64,000 nucleotides of DNA from Gemmataceae bacterium (GTDB lineage: Bacteria > Planctomycetota > Planctomycetia > Gemmatales > Gemmataceae), in the NCBI GenBank assembly GCA_022616435.1, contig JAKEET010000011.1, positions 1 to 64,000 of the forward strand, written 5' to 3'. Numbering within the stretch: position 1 is the first letter of the stretch; every line of letters starts with the position of its first letter. The position numbers and the translations under genes are program-made. The notes below the pieces were generated by a model. That model was not told the origin of the DNA, ran no database searches, and saw nothing but the letters and a program-made list of their open reading frames with translations. Below are positions 35,599 through 44,209 of this stretch, piece after piece.

Positions 35599-38240
35599 TC
35601 CGAGCATTGGTTGAGAGCAGTCACCTAGCAAAGAAGCACGTGCCGTGGTTAATTGACAGGTTGGGCGACGCTAACATCCAAGTTAAGAGCGCTGCACTCG
35701 AAGCCATCATGACCCTTGGTGAAATACCAAAAGACAAGACCAAGGAGGCCGTCGCGCACTTAAGACCGGTTCTTAAGCACCCGGAGCACGCCGCGAAGGC
35801 GAACGCGCTCCTGCTGTTGCGTTTGATCGGCCCTGATGCGAAGGAGGCGCTTGACGACATCAAGGCGCTCTCCAATAGTCATGATCCAAGAGTCAGCGGA
35901 TCGGCACTCGTCGCGCTCGCCAACATCGACAAGATACCCCACCAGGACATGGACAGGCTGATCGACCTCCTTGATAAGGCGCCGCCCACGCTGCAAATGG
36001 CGATCCTTGGTGGGTTGTCCTGTTTTGGCTCGGAAGCGAAACCGGCTGTTCCCAAGTTGATGCTGTTGCTGGATAGCCACAATGTAGAGATAAGAGGGGG
36101 AGCAATCTCGGCTTTGGGCTGTATCGGACCAGAGGCCAAAGAGGCTGTGCCAAAGCTGATACTTCTTATTCGCGATCCAGCTGAGTCTGTCGTCGGGGCG
36201 ACAGTCGTGGCTCTCGGCGACATTGGTTTCGTTGACCCAGACGGCCTGAAGGCGATCGTAGAACTCGTGAAGGCCAAGCATGAGTCCAAGGTTCGCTGGT
36301 CCGCAGCCAGCGCGCTCGCGAAGCTGTCTCCAGCGCTGCAAGAGGCTGAAGACTGGGCATCGACGAAAACATTCTCGGATGTCTTGCAGGTCCTGGACTC
36401 CGTCAAGAAGGAGATTCTCGATGATAAGGAAAGGCGGACCGAGACCCGGTTCAAGACAGAAATTCTAGCGCCCCTTGAGCGGGGCAAGAGGGCGCTGGAG
36501 GACAGAGAACGGGCGCAACTCCTCGACAAATGGAGGACCTTTCTGAGCCATCCGGCTACTCTGATTGTCGGAGCGTATTTGCTGTGGTTGGGAATCCGCA
36601 AAATCATCTTCCTGGCGTTTCCAATCTGGTTCTTGCGAATGAACGATGACCTTCGTCATTTTCAGGTTACCATACCGTTCGTTGGCATCACGCTGTCGCT
36701 GCGCTGGATCTTGAGGATCGAGTCCTTGAATTATCACCCGAAAGTCTTGGATGCCTGGGTGGAAAGGCAGATTCATGCTGTACGGGGTGCCGAAGGGTCG
36801 GAGGGGCGCTATCACGCAAAACCGACGGTTAAGGCGCGCGCAAACCCAATCCCGATGCCGGTTACGTTGGGCGAGCGGAAGAACATCATCCTGACAGCCG
36901 AGAACCTGACGGACCAATTTCGCGCATCTGGGTCGCGCAACCTCCTCATTAGCGGGGAGGCAGGGGTCGGGAAGACGACGCTGGCATGTCAGATTGGCTT
37001 TTGGGCCATGCACGAGCCGCCCGACCAACGCTTGACTAAGCATCTCATGTTGCCCATCTTGCTGGACGAGCTAAGGGTCCAAGAAACAGGCCAGCCCGTG
37101 CCCACCGAAGACGAGGCATCGGCGCCCAGTTGGTGGCGCAAGTTTCTCGCGAGACTGTGGCCAGAGAAGAAGCCCGACCCTCATGACGCGTTTATCGATG
37201 GTGTGCGGGGAGAACTGGAATCCCTGACAGGCTTGCCAGAAACGCTGTCCGGCGAGTTTGTAAGACAGTTGCTTCTTCAAGGGCGGCTGCTGGTGATCGT
37301 GGACGGCTACTCGGAAATGCCGACAGCGTCTCAAGACCTTATCAAGTTGGGAACCGGCGGATTTCCGGTGAGGGCGATGATCTTCACAATGCGCCGCCAA
37401 GCCGAGGGAAGCAGCAGCCGCCTGAGTGCTGCTCCAAGCCAGCCGATCGAGTCCTTGCCAATTCCTCGCAAGGCACAATTGTCCTTTGTGTGCGCGTACC
37501 TGGAACAAGTCGAGAAACCAATGCTTTTCGATGATAAGGAAGTTAAGCTCATCCCCGACGGGTTGTGCAAGGTAGTTCGTGACCGTGATCAAGGCATTCC
37601 TGCTCTATTGTTTGTGAACTACCTCAAGCAAGCCGTCGCAAAAAAAGAGCGGGTGGAGTTGGACTTGCCGGAGACGATCCCCGACCTCATGCGCAACCAT
37701 CTCCGTCTGGTGAACCTGTCGATTTCGAAGGACGATCGCCAACCCTACGAAGCAGTGGAAAACGCGGCGACAGAGATCGCCTGGCTTTCAGTGACTTCGC
37801 AGCAGAGCCGGCTCTCGCCCGGATCTGTGGAAAAGAAGAGGATACTCGCTCATGCGATCACCAAGGAGATGATCGCTTATCTCGAGGTGCGCTTGAACGT
37901 TCTCCGAGCGGTTGAGCCGGATCGAGTTCGATTTTCCCTGGACATGCTGGCCGAGTATCTTGCAGCGCGCCGCGCAATTGAAGACTTCAAGGGGGCGTGG
38001 ACAGAGAGATGGGTGCCCTTTCTGGTATGGAGCATTAGTGGCCAAGACGGGGTCAAGCAAAGCGAGGGATTCTTGGTGGCTGTATGGGAATGGTTGTTCC
38101 CGTTCGGTGGTCTTGCGTCGGAACCAACTTGGCAAGCGTGGCAAGTTGGCAAGTATGGCAGGGCGCTCGTCAACGGGGGAACAAGTACCCCAGCTCCCAC
38201 AGCACCCACGCGATCGCCGCCACCCAGGCCAGGACGATGA
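35553..38240 (+). CDS. HEAT-transmembrane-NACHT NTPase; 3' part of split gene
   Basis: 895 codons from a TTG. HEAT repeats to ~290 (LGEIPKDKTKEAVAHLRPVLK, GCIGPEAKEAVPKLILLIRD) directly continue those of the previous frame. A coiled segment, then a hydrophobic stretch ~337-363. A NACHT/STAND-type P-loop NTPase follows: Walker A ISGEAGVGKTTLACQ (~467) and Walker B LLVIVDGYSEMP (~580), then helical sequence to ~820. With the signal peptide of the upstream part, the HEAT repeats would be outside and the NTPase inside the cytoplasm. STAND/NACHT proteins are signal-triggered switches, many antiviral. The last ~35 codons come from a dispersed repeat (38129-38153) and antisense of the tssM-like gene, so the true C-terminus may be lost. 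Confidence 0.7.
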   Translation: MGVSRCQDPMLTHLLIRALVESSHLAKKHVPWLIDRLGDANIQVKSAALEAIMTLGEIPKDKTKEAVAHLRPVLKHPEHAAKANALLLLRLIGPDAKEALDDIKALSNSHDPRVSGSALVALANIDKIPHQDMDRLIDLLDKAPPTLQMAILGGLSCFGSEAKPAVPKLMLLLDSHNVEIRGGAISALGCIGPEAKEAVPKLILLIRDPAESVVGATVVALGDIGFVDPDGLKAIVELVKAKHESKVRWSAASALAKLSPALQEAEDWASTKTFSDVLQVLDSVKKEILDDKERRTETRFKTEILAPLERGKRALEDRERAQLLDKWRTFLSHPATLIVGAYLLWLGIRKIIFLAFPIWFLRMNDDLRHFQVTIPFVGITLSLRWILRIESLNYHPKVLDAWVERQIHAVRGAEGSEGRYHAKPTVKARANPIPMPVTLGERKNIILTAENLTDQFRASGSRNLLISGEAGVGKTTLACQIGFWAMHEPPDQRLTKHLMLPILLDELRVQETGQPVPTEDEASAPSWWRKFLARLWPEKKPDPHDAFIDGVRGELESLTGLPETLSGEFVRQLLLQGRLLVIVDGYSEMPTASQDLIKLGTGGFPVRAMIFTMRRQAEGSSSRLSAAPSQPIESLPIPRKAQLSFVCAYLEQVEKPMLFDDKEVKLIPDGLCKVVRDRDQGIPALLFVNYLKQAVAKKERVELDLPETIPDLMRNHLRLVNLSISKDDRQPYEAVENAATEIAWLSVTSQQSRLSPGSVEKKRILAHAITKEMIAYLEVRLNVLRAVEPDRVRFSLDMLAEYLAARRAIEDFKGAWTERWVPFLVWSISGQDGVKQSEGFLVAVWEWLFPFGGLASEPTWQAWQVGKYGRALVNGGTSTPAPTAPTRSPPPRPGR
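38129..38153 (+). repeat. 25-bp dispersed repeat, copy 2, inside the NACHT gene
   Basis: Identical over 25 bases to 16625-16649. It encodes WQAWQVGK near the C-terminus of the NACHT protein and lies just before the overlap with the convergent tssM-like gene. Confidence 0.85.
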
Positions 38241-39786
38241 GGATGTAGCCGGTGCGCCGCTGGGATTCGGCCTGCACGTCCTCGTTCAGGATCTGGTCGG
38301 TCCAGTTCACGCAGTTGCGCAGATCTTTGAAGAGCCGCTCGAACAACTGCGGCACGAAGGCCTGCTGGCCGCGGTCGCCGGTGGCCGCCAGGTAGCAGCC
38401 CCCGTATCTCCAGAGGTGCTTGTCGCCCGCGACCGCCTGTTCGATGACGCGGCCCAGCGGGCCGGCACGCATGCGCATTTCATCCATGAGCAGCACGAGC
38501 GCGGAATTGCCTTCGAAGAACGAGCCCACGCCCGGTTGATCTTCGGCGGTTTCGAAGCGGAAGTGCTTGGTGATGCTCTGCTGGACGTAATCATTGCTCA
38601 GGAACGCGATCGACTCGCGGATGTGTTTCACGGTTTGCTCCGGCCGCAGGTTGGTGGCCAGCGGGTAGCGTTGGCCGAGGCGGCGCTTGTGATCCTCGGG
38701 GGATTGCCCCTGCATGAATTGACCGAACCCGGGCAGCGTCTCCATGTCGCCCAGCACGGTGAGCAGCGGGCATTCGAGCTGGAAGATGTTGCGGACGGTT
38801 TCGAGGTCGCCCTGGGCGGCGTCAGCCGTCTGCTGGGCGTCGCGGTCGGTGTCGGTGCCGCCCATGGGCACCAGCAGCATGATGGCGTTGATGGGGCAGA
38901 ACGGCTCGCGATCGCGGGCGATCAAGCGGCACAGATGTCCGAGGCGGGATTTGCGGCGGCGCACTTCGGCGGGATCGGCCAGGAAATCGGGTCCCAGGGG
39001 AAGCTGGGCGGCGCGGCGGAGCCGGCGGCGCTGCAGGGTGGTGGACGACTTGCCGAGCTCCTCGAGGTCCTCGACGATTTGACGATGGCCGCGGCTGGGG
39101 ACGATCGTGTGGGTGCCGTCGTCGCGCGGCGCGCCGTCGCCGGCGACGCTCTCGCCCTGGCCCATCTCCTCGAGCGCCAGGACGCCCGCCAGCCGGCCCA
39201 GCAGGGACACGCCGACGCAGGTGACGAAGATCGAGGCGTTGTCGGCGCAGACGCGCAAGGGGGCGCGCGGATCCGCGGGGGTCGGCTTGACTTCCAGCTT
39301 CAGCTCGGCGGCGTCGAACAGGTTGCGCTCGCCCGATTCGGGACGGCCCAGGATCAGGAACAGCGGCCGGTTCCGCAGATCGATCCGCGCCGTTTGCAGC
39401 GCTGCCTTGGCTTCCTCCCAGGCAGCGTCGATGTCGGGATGGTAGGACGGCACGTCGTCGATGAGCAACCGCCAGATCCACCACAGGATCCAGCTAATGG
39501 CGTAGATGGTCAGGCCCAGGATCACCAGCCAGTAGTCTTCCAGTTCGGGCCAGGGCGCGCGAACGCCCAGCCCCTTGCTTTGCAGCCACTTCTGCAGAAA
39601 GTAGAGCCCAACCATCGCCGCGGCGACCAGGATGACGTGCAGGATCCACCAGATCCGCCGCGGGACGACGACGGCCTTGCCGATCGGCACGATCAGGGAG
39701 AGAGCGCCGGAAATATAGTCCCAGGCGTACTGAATGAACCAGATGCCGGCGATGGCGCGAAAGGCCTTGCCGAAGAAACTGAACAT
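38170..39786 (-). CDS. tssM: TssM/IcmF-like inner-membrane protein, short and with degenerate P-loop
   Basis: 538 residues. Two N-terminal transmembrane pairs (IWWILHVILVAAAMVGLYFL, DYWLVILGLTIYAISWILWW), then RPLFLILGRPESGERNLFDA where TssM proteins have LPWYxVIGxPGAGKTTL; the GxxxxGK[ST] is lost (GRPESGER), so no ATP binding is expected. A C-terminal hydrophobic segment (GYILIVLAWVAAIAWVLWE) ends near the stop, so the long periplasmic region of canonical TssM (~1100-1200 residues) is absent. GGGAGG before ATG 39786 fixes the start. It is downstream of tssL and tssK, all on the minus strand, and its 3' end overlaps the NACHT gene by 71 bases. Confidence 0.65.
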   Translation of the reverse strand: MFSFFGKAFRAIAGIWFIQYAWDYISGALSLIVPIGKAVVVPRRIWWILHVILVAAAMVGLYFLQKWLQSKGLGVRAPWPELEDYWLVILGLTIYAISWILWWIWRLLIDDVPSYHPDIDAAWEEAKAALQTARIDLRNRPLFLILGRPESGERNLFDAAELKLEVKPTPADPRAPLRVCADNASIFVTCVGVSLLGRLAGVLALEEMGQGESVAGDGAPRDDGTHTIVPSRGHRQIVEDLEELGKSSTTLQRRRLRRAAQLPLGPDFLADPAEVRRRKSRLGHLCRLIARDREPFCPINAIMLLVPMGGTDTDRDAQQTADAAQGDLETVRNIFQLECPLLTVLGDMETLPGFGQFMQGQSPEDHKRRLGQRYPLATNLRPEQTVKHIRESIAFLSNDYVQQSITKHFRFETAEDQPGVGSFFEGNSALVLLMDEMRMRAGPLGRVIEQAVAGDKHLWRYGGCYLAATGDRGQQAFVPQLFERLFKDLRNCVNWTDQILNEDVQAESQRRTGYILIVLAWVAAIAWVLWELGYLFPR

Positions 39787-39867
39787 GTGATGCCCTCCCG
39801 CGTAGTGAACGCGCCGCGCCAACCTGCCGCCCGGACTGACTGCGCCGCCGGCGCCGCCAGGCGGCCG

Positions 39868-40542
39868 CTAGCGCGGATAGAAAAGAATGGAAACGACCAT
39901 CACGATGATGATCATGGCCGAGATGATCGCGAACACCAGCATGCTCTGCTTGCGGCGGACGCCGCGCAGCCGCCGCATGCGGTATTTCGGCTTGATCTCG
40001 GTCGGCGGCGAGAACGAGCGCTCTTCCAGCTGGGCCTCGGCCGCCTGACGCCACTCCTGAAGCTGGGCCGGCTCGCCTTCCTTGTTGCCGCGGAAGCCCA
40101 GCAGCACGCACAGGTAGAAGACCTCCTGGGCGTCGCGGAGACCGCGGGCCGCGGCCAGCTTGGCCTGCTCCCAGAATTTCCAGGCGCGATCGTTGGTGCG
40201 GAACAGGCTGTCGGATTCCTCGAGCTTGTTCTCGTTCCACTGGTCTTTCCAGGGGATGTCGTCCTGAATGATGATCTCGTCGAGCCAGCACGTCAAGGCA
40301 TAGCGAATGCCCAGGAAGGCGTCGCCGCGCGAATCGATGCTGCGGCGCGGATCGGCGAAGCGCGCGTCGCCGAGGAAATCGACGGCCGCCTCCTCCGGCG
40401 GGCGCTTGTTGAGGAGCATCTTGAGCGTTTCCTGCTCGCGCTGCATGTCCATCTCGTCGGCCTTGCGCGTGCCCAGGCGCTTGCGAAGCAGAATCCCGGC
40501 GCGAAGGATCGGAAAGGCGAGGTCGGCGACTTCTTGACGCAT
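39868..40542 (-). CDS. tssL: TssL/DotU-family inner-membrane protein
   Basis: 224 residues. MRQEVADLAFPILRAGILLR at the start matches the TssL MRPEVADLVHPVFAYGLRLR motif and selects 40542 over the upstream Met. DAFLGIRYALTCWLDEIIIQDDIPW is the typical DotU core (YALCAxLDE, W..). One C-terminal transmembrane helix (SMLVFAIISAMIIIVMVVSIL) as in TssL without peptidoglycan-binding extension. In T6SS, TssL recruits TssM and the TssK adaptor in the cytoplasm. No Shine-Dalgarno site is obvious; 81 bases separate it from the downstream tssM-like start. Confidence 0.8.
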   Translation of the reverse strand: MRQEVADLAFPILRAGILLRKRLGTRKADEMDMQREQETLKMLLNKRPPEEAAVDFLGDARFADPRRSIDSRGDAFLGIRYALTCWLDEIIIQDDIPWKDQWNENKLEESDSLFRTNDRAWKFWEQAKLAAARGLRDAQEVFYLCVLLGFRGNKEGEPAQLQEWRQAAEAQLEERSFSPPTEIKPKYRMRRLRGVRRKQSMLVFAIISAMIIIVMVVSILFYPR

Positions 40543-40623
40543 GATGCACCACAAGGCCAGCAGGACCAACGGCCGGCGCCTGCGGACCGCCGTTTGCCAA
40601 CGATAGGGTTCAGATCGATCAGT

Positions 40624-42108
40624 TTAGGCGCGCGTCGGCACCAAGTAAAGCACAAACCGCATGGGCACGGGGTCGCCCTTGGCGAGCTTGATCTTGACCT
40701 CGGTTTGCCCCTGGATGTTGCCCTGCTCGTTGAGGACGAGGTGATGCTGGTTGAGGCGAATGGCCAGCTTGAGGTCTTTCTGCACGTTGGCCCATTCGTC
40801 GCGGCGGGCGTCGCGCTGGATCTCGAAGTAGGTCTGGTCGGCGATGACCGGCAGGTCGCGCGTGGGCCGGTCCACCGGCTTGAACTGCAAGCCGGCGTCG
40901 CCGCGCTCGAAGATGCGGTCGACCTGGGCGGCGCTGCCGATTTTCATCTTGAGTTGGCCGCCGCGGGTCAGCACGCGCACCACCTCGTCGGATTTCAACG
41001 CCGGGCTGTAGACGCCGACGTACATCTCGTAGGTGGCGCCCAGCCAGTGGCTCTTGAGCGGCACCTGCAGGCGCAGCGCGTCGCCCACGAACGGCTCCTC
41101 CTCGCACCCTTGCGGGCCGAGCTCGAAGGCGTCGAAGTACTGCTTGACGCGCGAGAAGCAGTAGCCGAGCCGGTCGTGGTCGTAATTGGGCAGGTCCGGC
41201 ACGCGGCGCTCGTGCTGGAAGATCGACAGCTCGCCGACCAGACGGCACAGCTCGCAATACGCTTGCAGCGGGTGGATGCCTTCCGCGAAGGCGATGACGT
41301 TGAGCAGCGCGTAGGCTTCATTTAATGCCGTCAACTGGGCGAGCATGATCGCGTCGCCGGGGTTGGTCGTCTCGAAGGTGATCCGCCATTTGCCCACCTG
41401 CTTGGCCAGCCGGTCCACATGGGCGCCGATCCGGTGGTAGACCGCTTGCAGAATCCCCTTGGCCAGCGGCTCCCAGGCGTCGCAGGCCAGCAAGGGCGGG
41501 ATGTAGGTGTCGTCGAGCCGCAGCGGACCTTCGGGGCCCGAGTTCTTCTGGACCTGGAGGATCGGCAGTTTCTCATAGCCGGTCTGGGCTGGATCGGACC
41601 CCAGCAGCAGCTTGACGCGCAGCCGCCGCATCGTGATTTGCTGCCGGTCTCCCCCCGTGTTTTCATCGTAGACTTCCGTCAATTCCGTCGAAAAGCGGAC
41701 CTCCGAGCCGGGCCGGTTGTCCTGGGCCGCCGGCTCGGCGGACACACCCGAGGCGGCCGCCGCTTCATCGGCATCGACCTCCGTCGGCCGCAAGAGCGGC
41801 ACGGCGACGTACACGGTCAACGGGTCTTGCGCGTCCAGCTCCTTGACCAGATCGGGAACGTCCAGCGACGCGTCGTCGGGGAGGTCCACGAGCGTGCCGT
41901 GGCTCAAGCGGGCCTGCAGCCTGCGGATGACCAGCCGGCCTTTCTTCAGCGCCTCCACGTCCAGGTCGAGCCTTCGCAGTCCCCAGTTATGGTGCAGGTT
42001 GAACTTGCTCTGACGCGCCAGCTCGGCGCGCCGCAAGCGCTCCTCCTGTTGCATGTGGTGCGGCCACATGAACATGCCGTCATGCCAGCAAACGGAATGA
42101 TCAGCCAT
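40624..42108 (-). CDS. tssK: TssK-like type VI secretion baseplate adaptor
   Basis: 494 residues. VCWHDGMFMWPHHMQQEERL near the start is the TssK/ImpJ/VasE signature (W.eGmFl.PqHfQ), followed by HHNWGLRRLDLDVEALKKGR. The C-terminal part contains LNEAYALLNVIAFAEGIHPLQAY and LCRLVGELSIF, as in the TssK neck and head. TssK links baseplate to the membrane complex. GGAG lies 7 bases upstream of ATG 42108. No sheath, Hcp, VgrG, baseplate wedge or ClpV gene is in the window. The gap 42109-42484 holds only short tandem repeats. Confidence 0.85.
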   Translation of the reverse strand: MADHSVCWHDGMFMWPHHMQQEERLRRAELARQSKFNLHHNWGLRRLDLDVEALKKGRLVIRRLQARLSHGTLVDLPDDASLDVPDLVKELDAQDPLTVYVAVPLLRPTEVDADEAAAASGVSAEPAAQDNRPGSEVRFSTELTEVYDENTGGDRQQITMRRLRVKLLLGSDPAQTGYEKLPILQVQKNSGPEGPLRLDDTYIPPLLACDAWEPLAKGILQAVYHRIGAHVDRLAKQVGKWRITFETTNPGDAIMLAQLTALNEAYALLNVIAFAEGIHPLQAYCELCRLVGELSIFQHERRVPDLPNYDHDRLGYCFSRVKQYFDAFELGPQGCEEEPFVGDALRLQVPLKSHWLGATYEMYVGVYSPALKSDEVVRVLTRGGQLKMKIGSAAQVDRIFERGDAGLQFKPVDRPTRDLPVIADQTYFEIQRDARRDEWANVQKDLKLAIRLNQHHLVLNEQGNIQGQTEVKIKLAKGDPVPMRFVLYLVPTRA

Positions 42109-42369
42109 CAGAGAACTCCGACTCCCACCAACAGCCGGGAGATGGCGCGCTGCTGCAAAGCCAATGTCCCTGGAATTGTAGCAGGTTTTCCGCAACCGTT
42201 CATGGCGCTGCCCCAGAACCCCCAACCACCACTCCGAACCCGGCGGCGCCGTTCCACGCGGCCGAATTCGCAAGAATTCGGTCAGCATCTGCCGGTAGGG
42301 ACTTGTAATTCACGCGGCCCGCGGTCAAATGGAAGCCCCAGGACGGGTCGCCGTGCGCGGCCGGATCAA

Positions 42370-42421
42370 TACACAATCCCGGTAGACATCCCCGCACACA
42401 GTCCCGGCACACAGTCCCGGC
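42370..42421. repeat. Short tandem repeats upstream of the channel gene
   Basis: ACACAATCCCGGT then two copies of GCACACAGTCCCG, one degenerate. They are in the 376-base gap between the divergent tssK and channel genes. Confidence 0.6.
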
Positions 42422-42484
42422 AGAGAACGCTGCCTTTGCCGTTGCGTTGCTATTCGTGCAGCCCCTTGCGACGAGGAACCTCTC

Positions 42485-43483
42485 ATGAGCACCTGGTGCC
42501 GCGCCATCGCTGACAATCCCCGCTTCCAGGCTTTCATCATTGCCCTGATCGTCGGCAACGCCGTGCTGCTCGGCGTGGAGACCAATCCGACCGTTGAGGA
42601 ACGCCATGGCGACCTGATCAACGTCCTGGAGATCACGATCCTGGCGATCTTCGTCTTCGAAATCACCGTCCGCCTGCTGGCCCACTACCCCACGCTGGGG
42701 AACTTCTTCAAGGATCCCTGGAATCTCTTCGACTTCATCGTCGTGGCGGTGTCCGCCCTGCCGGCCATCGGCCCCATGGGCATGATCGCCCGCTTGGCCC
42801 GCATTCTGCGGGTGGTGCGCTTGCTGTCCTTCTCCCGGCAATTGCGGCTGATCGTCGACACCCTGCTGCGCTCCATCCCGTCGATGACCCATGTGGTGCT
42901 GCTGTTGAGCATCCTCATCTACACGTACGCGATCCTCGGCATTGCCCTGTTCCGTGACGACGACGGGATCAAGAACCTGCAACAGCTGAAGGAGGACGTG
43001 GCCAAGGCGCCGTTCGGATCTGAGGAGCGCGACGATTTGGAGGAGCAGCTCAAACAGGTGCGACTCAATGAGCTGCGCTGGGGCACCGTCGGCCGGGCCG
43101 CATGGAGCATGTTCCAGACCCTGACCTTCGAGAACTGGGTCGGTCTGCAGGATCCGCTGCTGGACAAGTACTGGTGGTCGCCCCTGTTCTTCGGCAGTTT
43201 CATCCTCCTGGGCGTGTTCATCGCCATGAACCTGTTCGTGGCGGTGGTGATGAACAACCTGGAGGAGGTGAAGGCCGAGCACCGGGCCGAGGGCCACGCC
43301 CACGACACCTACACGCAGCTCATGAACCATCTGGAGAAGATCAAGGACGAGCTGACCGACTTCGAGGCCTCCTTGCAAGGCCTGCGGGACGCGCCGCCGC
43401 CGGGAACCCCCGGGGCCGTCCCCGCTTCCGACGGCGCCCCCGCCGTGGACAGCGCGCCGCCGCGCTCCCCGACGCCGGCTTGA
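42485..43483 (+). CDS. Voltage-gated cation channel of the bacterial Nav/Cav type
   Basis: 332 residues, six transmembrane segments. S4 is the voltage sensor RLARILRVVRLLSFSRQLRLIV with Arg every third position (~102-123). Pore region: QTLTFENWVGLQDPL (~212-226), where bacterial Nav channels have TLESW and the filter Glu is conserved; S6 is FGSFILLGVFIAMNLFVAVVM. A ~55-residue charged insertion lies between S5 and the pore (KNLQQLKEDVAKAPFGSEER). The C-terminal tail is coiled-coil then Pro-rich. It should form a tetrameric channel; ion preference is not certain. GAGGA precedes the ATG. Confidence 0.85.
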   Translation: MSTWCRAIADNPRFQAFIIALIVGNAVLLGVETNPTVEERHGDLINVLEITILAIFVFEITVRLLAHYPTLGNFFKDPWNLFDFIVVAVSALPAIGPMGMIARLARILRVVRLLSFSRQLRLIVDTLLRSIPSMTHVVLLLSILIYTYAILGIALFRDDDGIKNLQQLKEDVAKAPFGSEERDDLEEQLKQVRLNELRWGTVGRAAWSMFQTLTFENWVGLQDPLLDKYWWSPLFFGSFILLGVFIAMNLFVAVVMNNLEEVKAEHRAEGHAHDTYTQLMNHLEKIKDELTDFEASLQGLRDAPPPGTPGAVPASDGAPAVDSAPPRSPTPA

Positions 43484-43529
43484 TGGGCGGTCGGCGGCGT
43501 GGTCTCCACCTCAGGCATTGGCCACAAGC

Positions 43530-43580
43530 ATCCGAGCCTGAGCGCCAGCGAAGGGCCCTTCGCTGGCGCTCAGGCTCGGG
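43530..43580. repeat. Long palindrome, family A copy 2
   Basis: CCGAGCCTGAGCGCCAGCGA + AGGG and its exact inverse (43532-43579, 48 bases, no loop). Same family as 22561-22611. It lies between the convergent channel and lipoprotein genes and could act as a bidirectional terminator. Confidence 0.9.
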
Positions 43581-43591
43581 TTTCCTCAAGG

Positions 43592-44209
43592 TTACGGCCG
43601 CACCGGCAGCGGCGGCGCGGGCGGCGGCGGCAGGATGGCCGGCGACGGCGTGACCGCACTCGCCGGAACCGTGCGCTGGCTGTGCGCCAGCGCCGGCGCC
43701 TCCTGCCGCAGCGTGACCACGGCCGGCGGCGAGAACAGCGGCAAGCCCTTCGCGGGCACGTAGCGGACTTGCATTTGCACCTTGGCGATGTCGGGCCGAT
43801 AGGTCCGCCACGGCAAGAACAGCGTGTAGCCCCAGCCGATCATGTCCTTGCGCAGCAGGCGTTGCAGCGTGGCCGGGTCGATCTCCCAGCGTTCCAGAAG
43901 TTGCGGTTTGTTCTGGGCGTTGGCGTGGGTGACGTCGGCCAGCTCGATGATCGCCATGCCGTCGCCGCCGACAGGGTGGCCGAGCTCCTGGCCGAACAAG
44001 TACATGCGGCCTGCCAGGCCGATGAGCGGCTTGCCGTTGTTGACCACGTCTTGCGTGATCATGACGCGGTTTTCCCAGGTGGCGTGGACCTGGTACGCCG
44101 GCAGCACCGGCGGCGTCTCTTGCTTGGGCCGCTGCGAGGTCGAGGTGGTCACGCAGCCCACGCACAACCAGCAGAGCATGATCGAGGACATCCGTGTCCG
44201 GGGAATCAT
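43592..44209 (-). CDS. Lipoprotein at the end of the T2SS operon
   Basis: 205 residues. Signal MIPRTRMSSIMLCWLCVGC with a lipobox (LCVGC; lipidated Cys at ~19). The mature part has YQVHATWENRVMITQDVVNNG, IAIIEL-like strands, and a Pro-rich tail. Start overlaps the stop of the secretin gene (ATGA, 44206-44209), so the two are coupled and probably work together, perhaps as a pilotin-like or assembly partner (inference). GGGAGG precedes the ATG. Confidence 0.7.
   Translation of the reverse strand: MIPRTRMSSIMLCWLCVGCVTTSTSQRPKQETPPVLPAYQVHATWENRVMITQDVVNNGKPLIGLAGRMYLFGQELGHPVGGDGMAIIELADVTHANAQNKPQLLERWEIDPATLQRLLRKDMIGWGYTLFLPWRTYRPDIAKVQMQVRYVPAKGLPLFSPPAVVTLRQEAPALAHSQRTVPASAVTPSPAILPPPPAPPLPVRP

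Noticed and set aside
38170-39786. Active ATPase in the TssM-like protein
   Set aside because: The region aligned to the P-loop reads GRPESGER and lacks the Lys-Ser/Thr of a Walker A motif.
37912-41325. 1137-codon plus-strand ORF across the tssM/L/K genes
   Set aside because: Antisense artefact of high-GC codon bias; the minus strand carries three recognised proteins.
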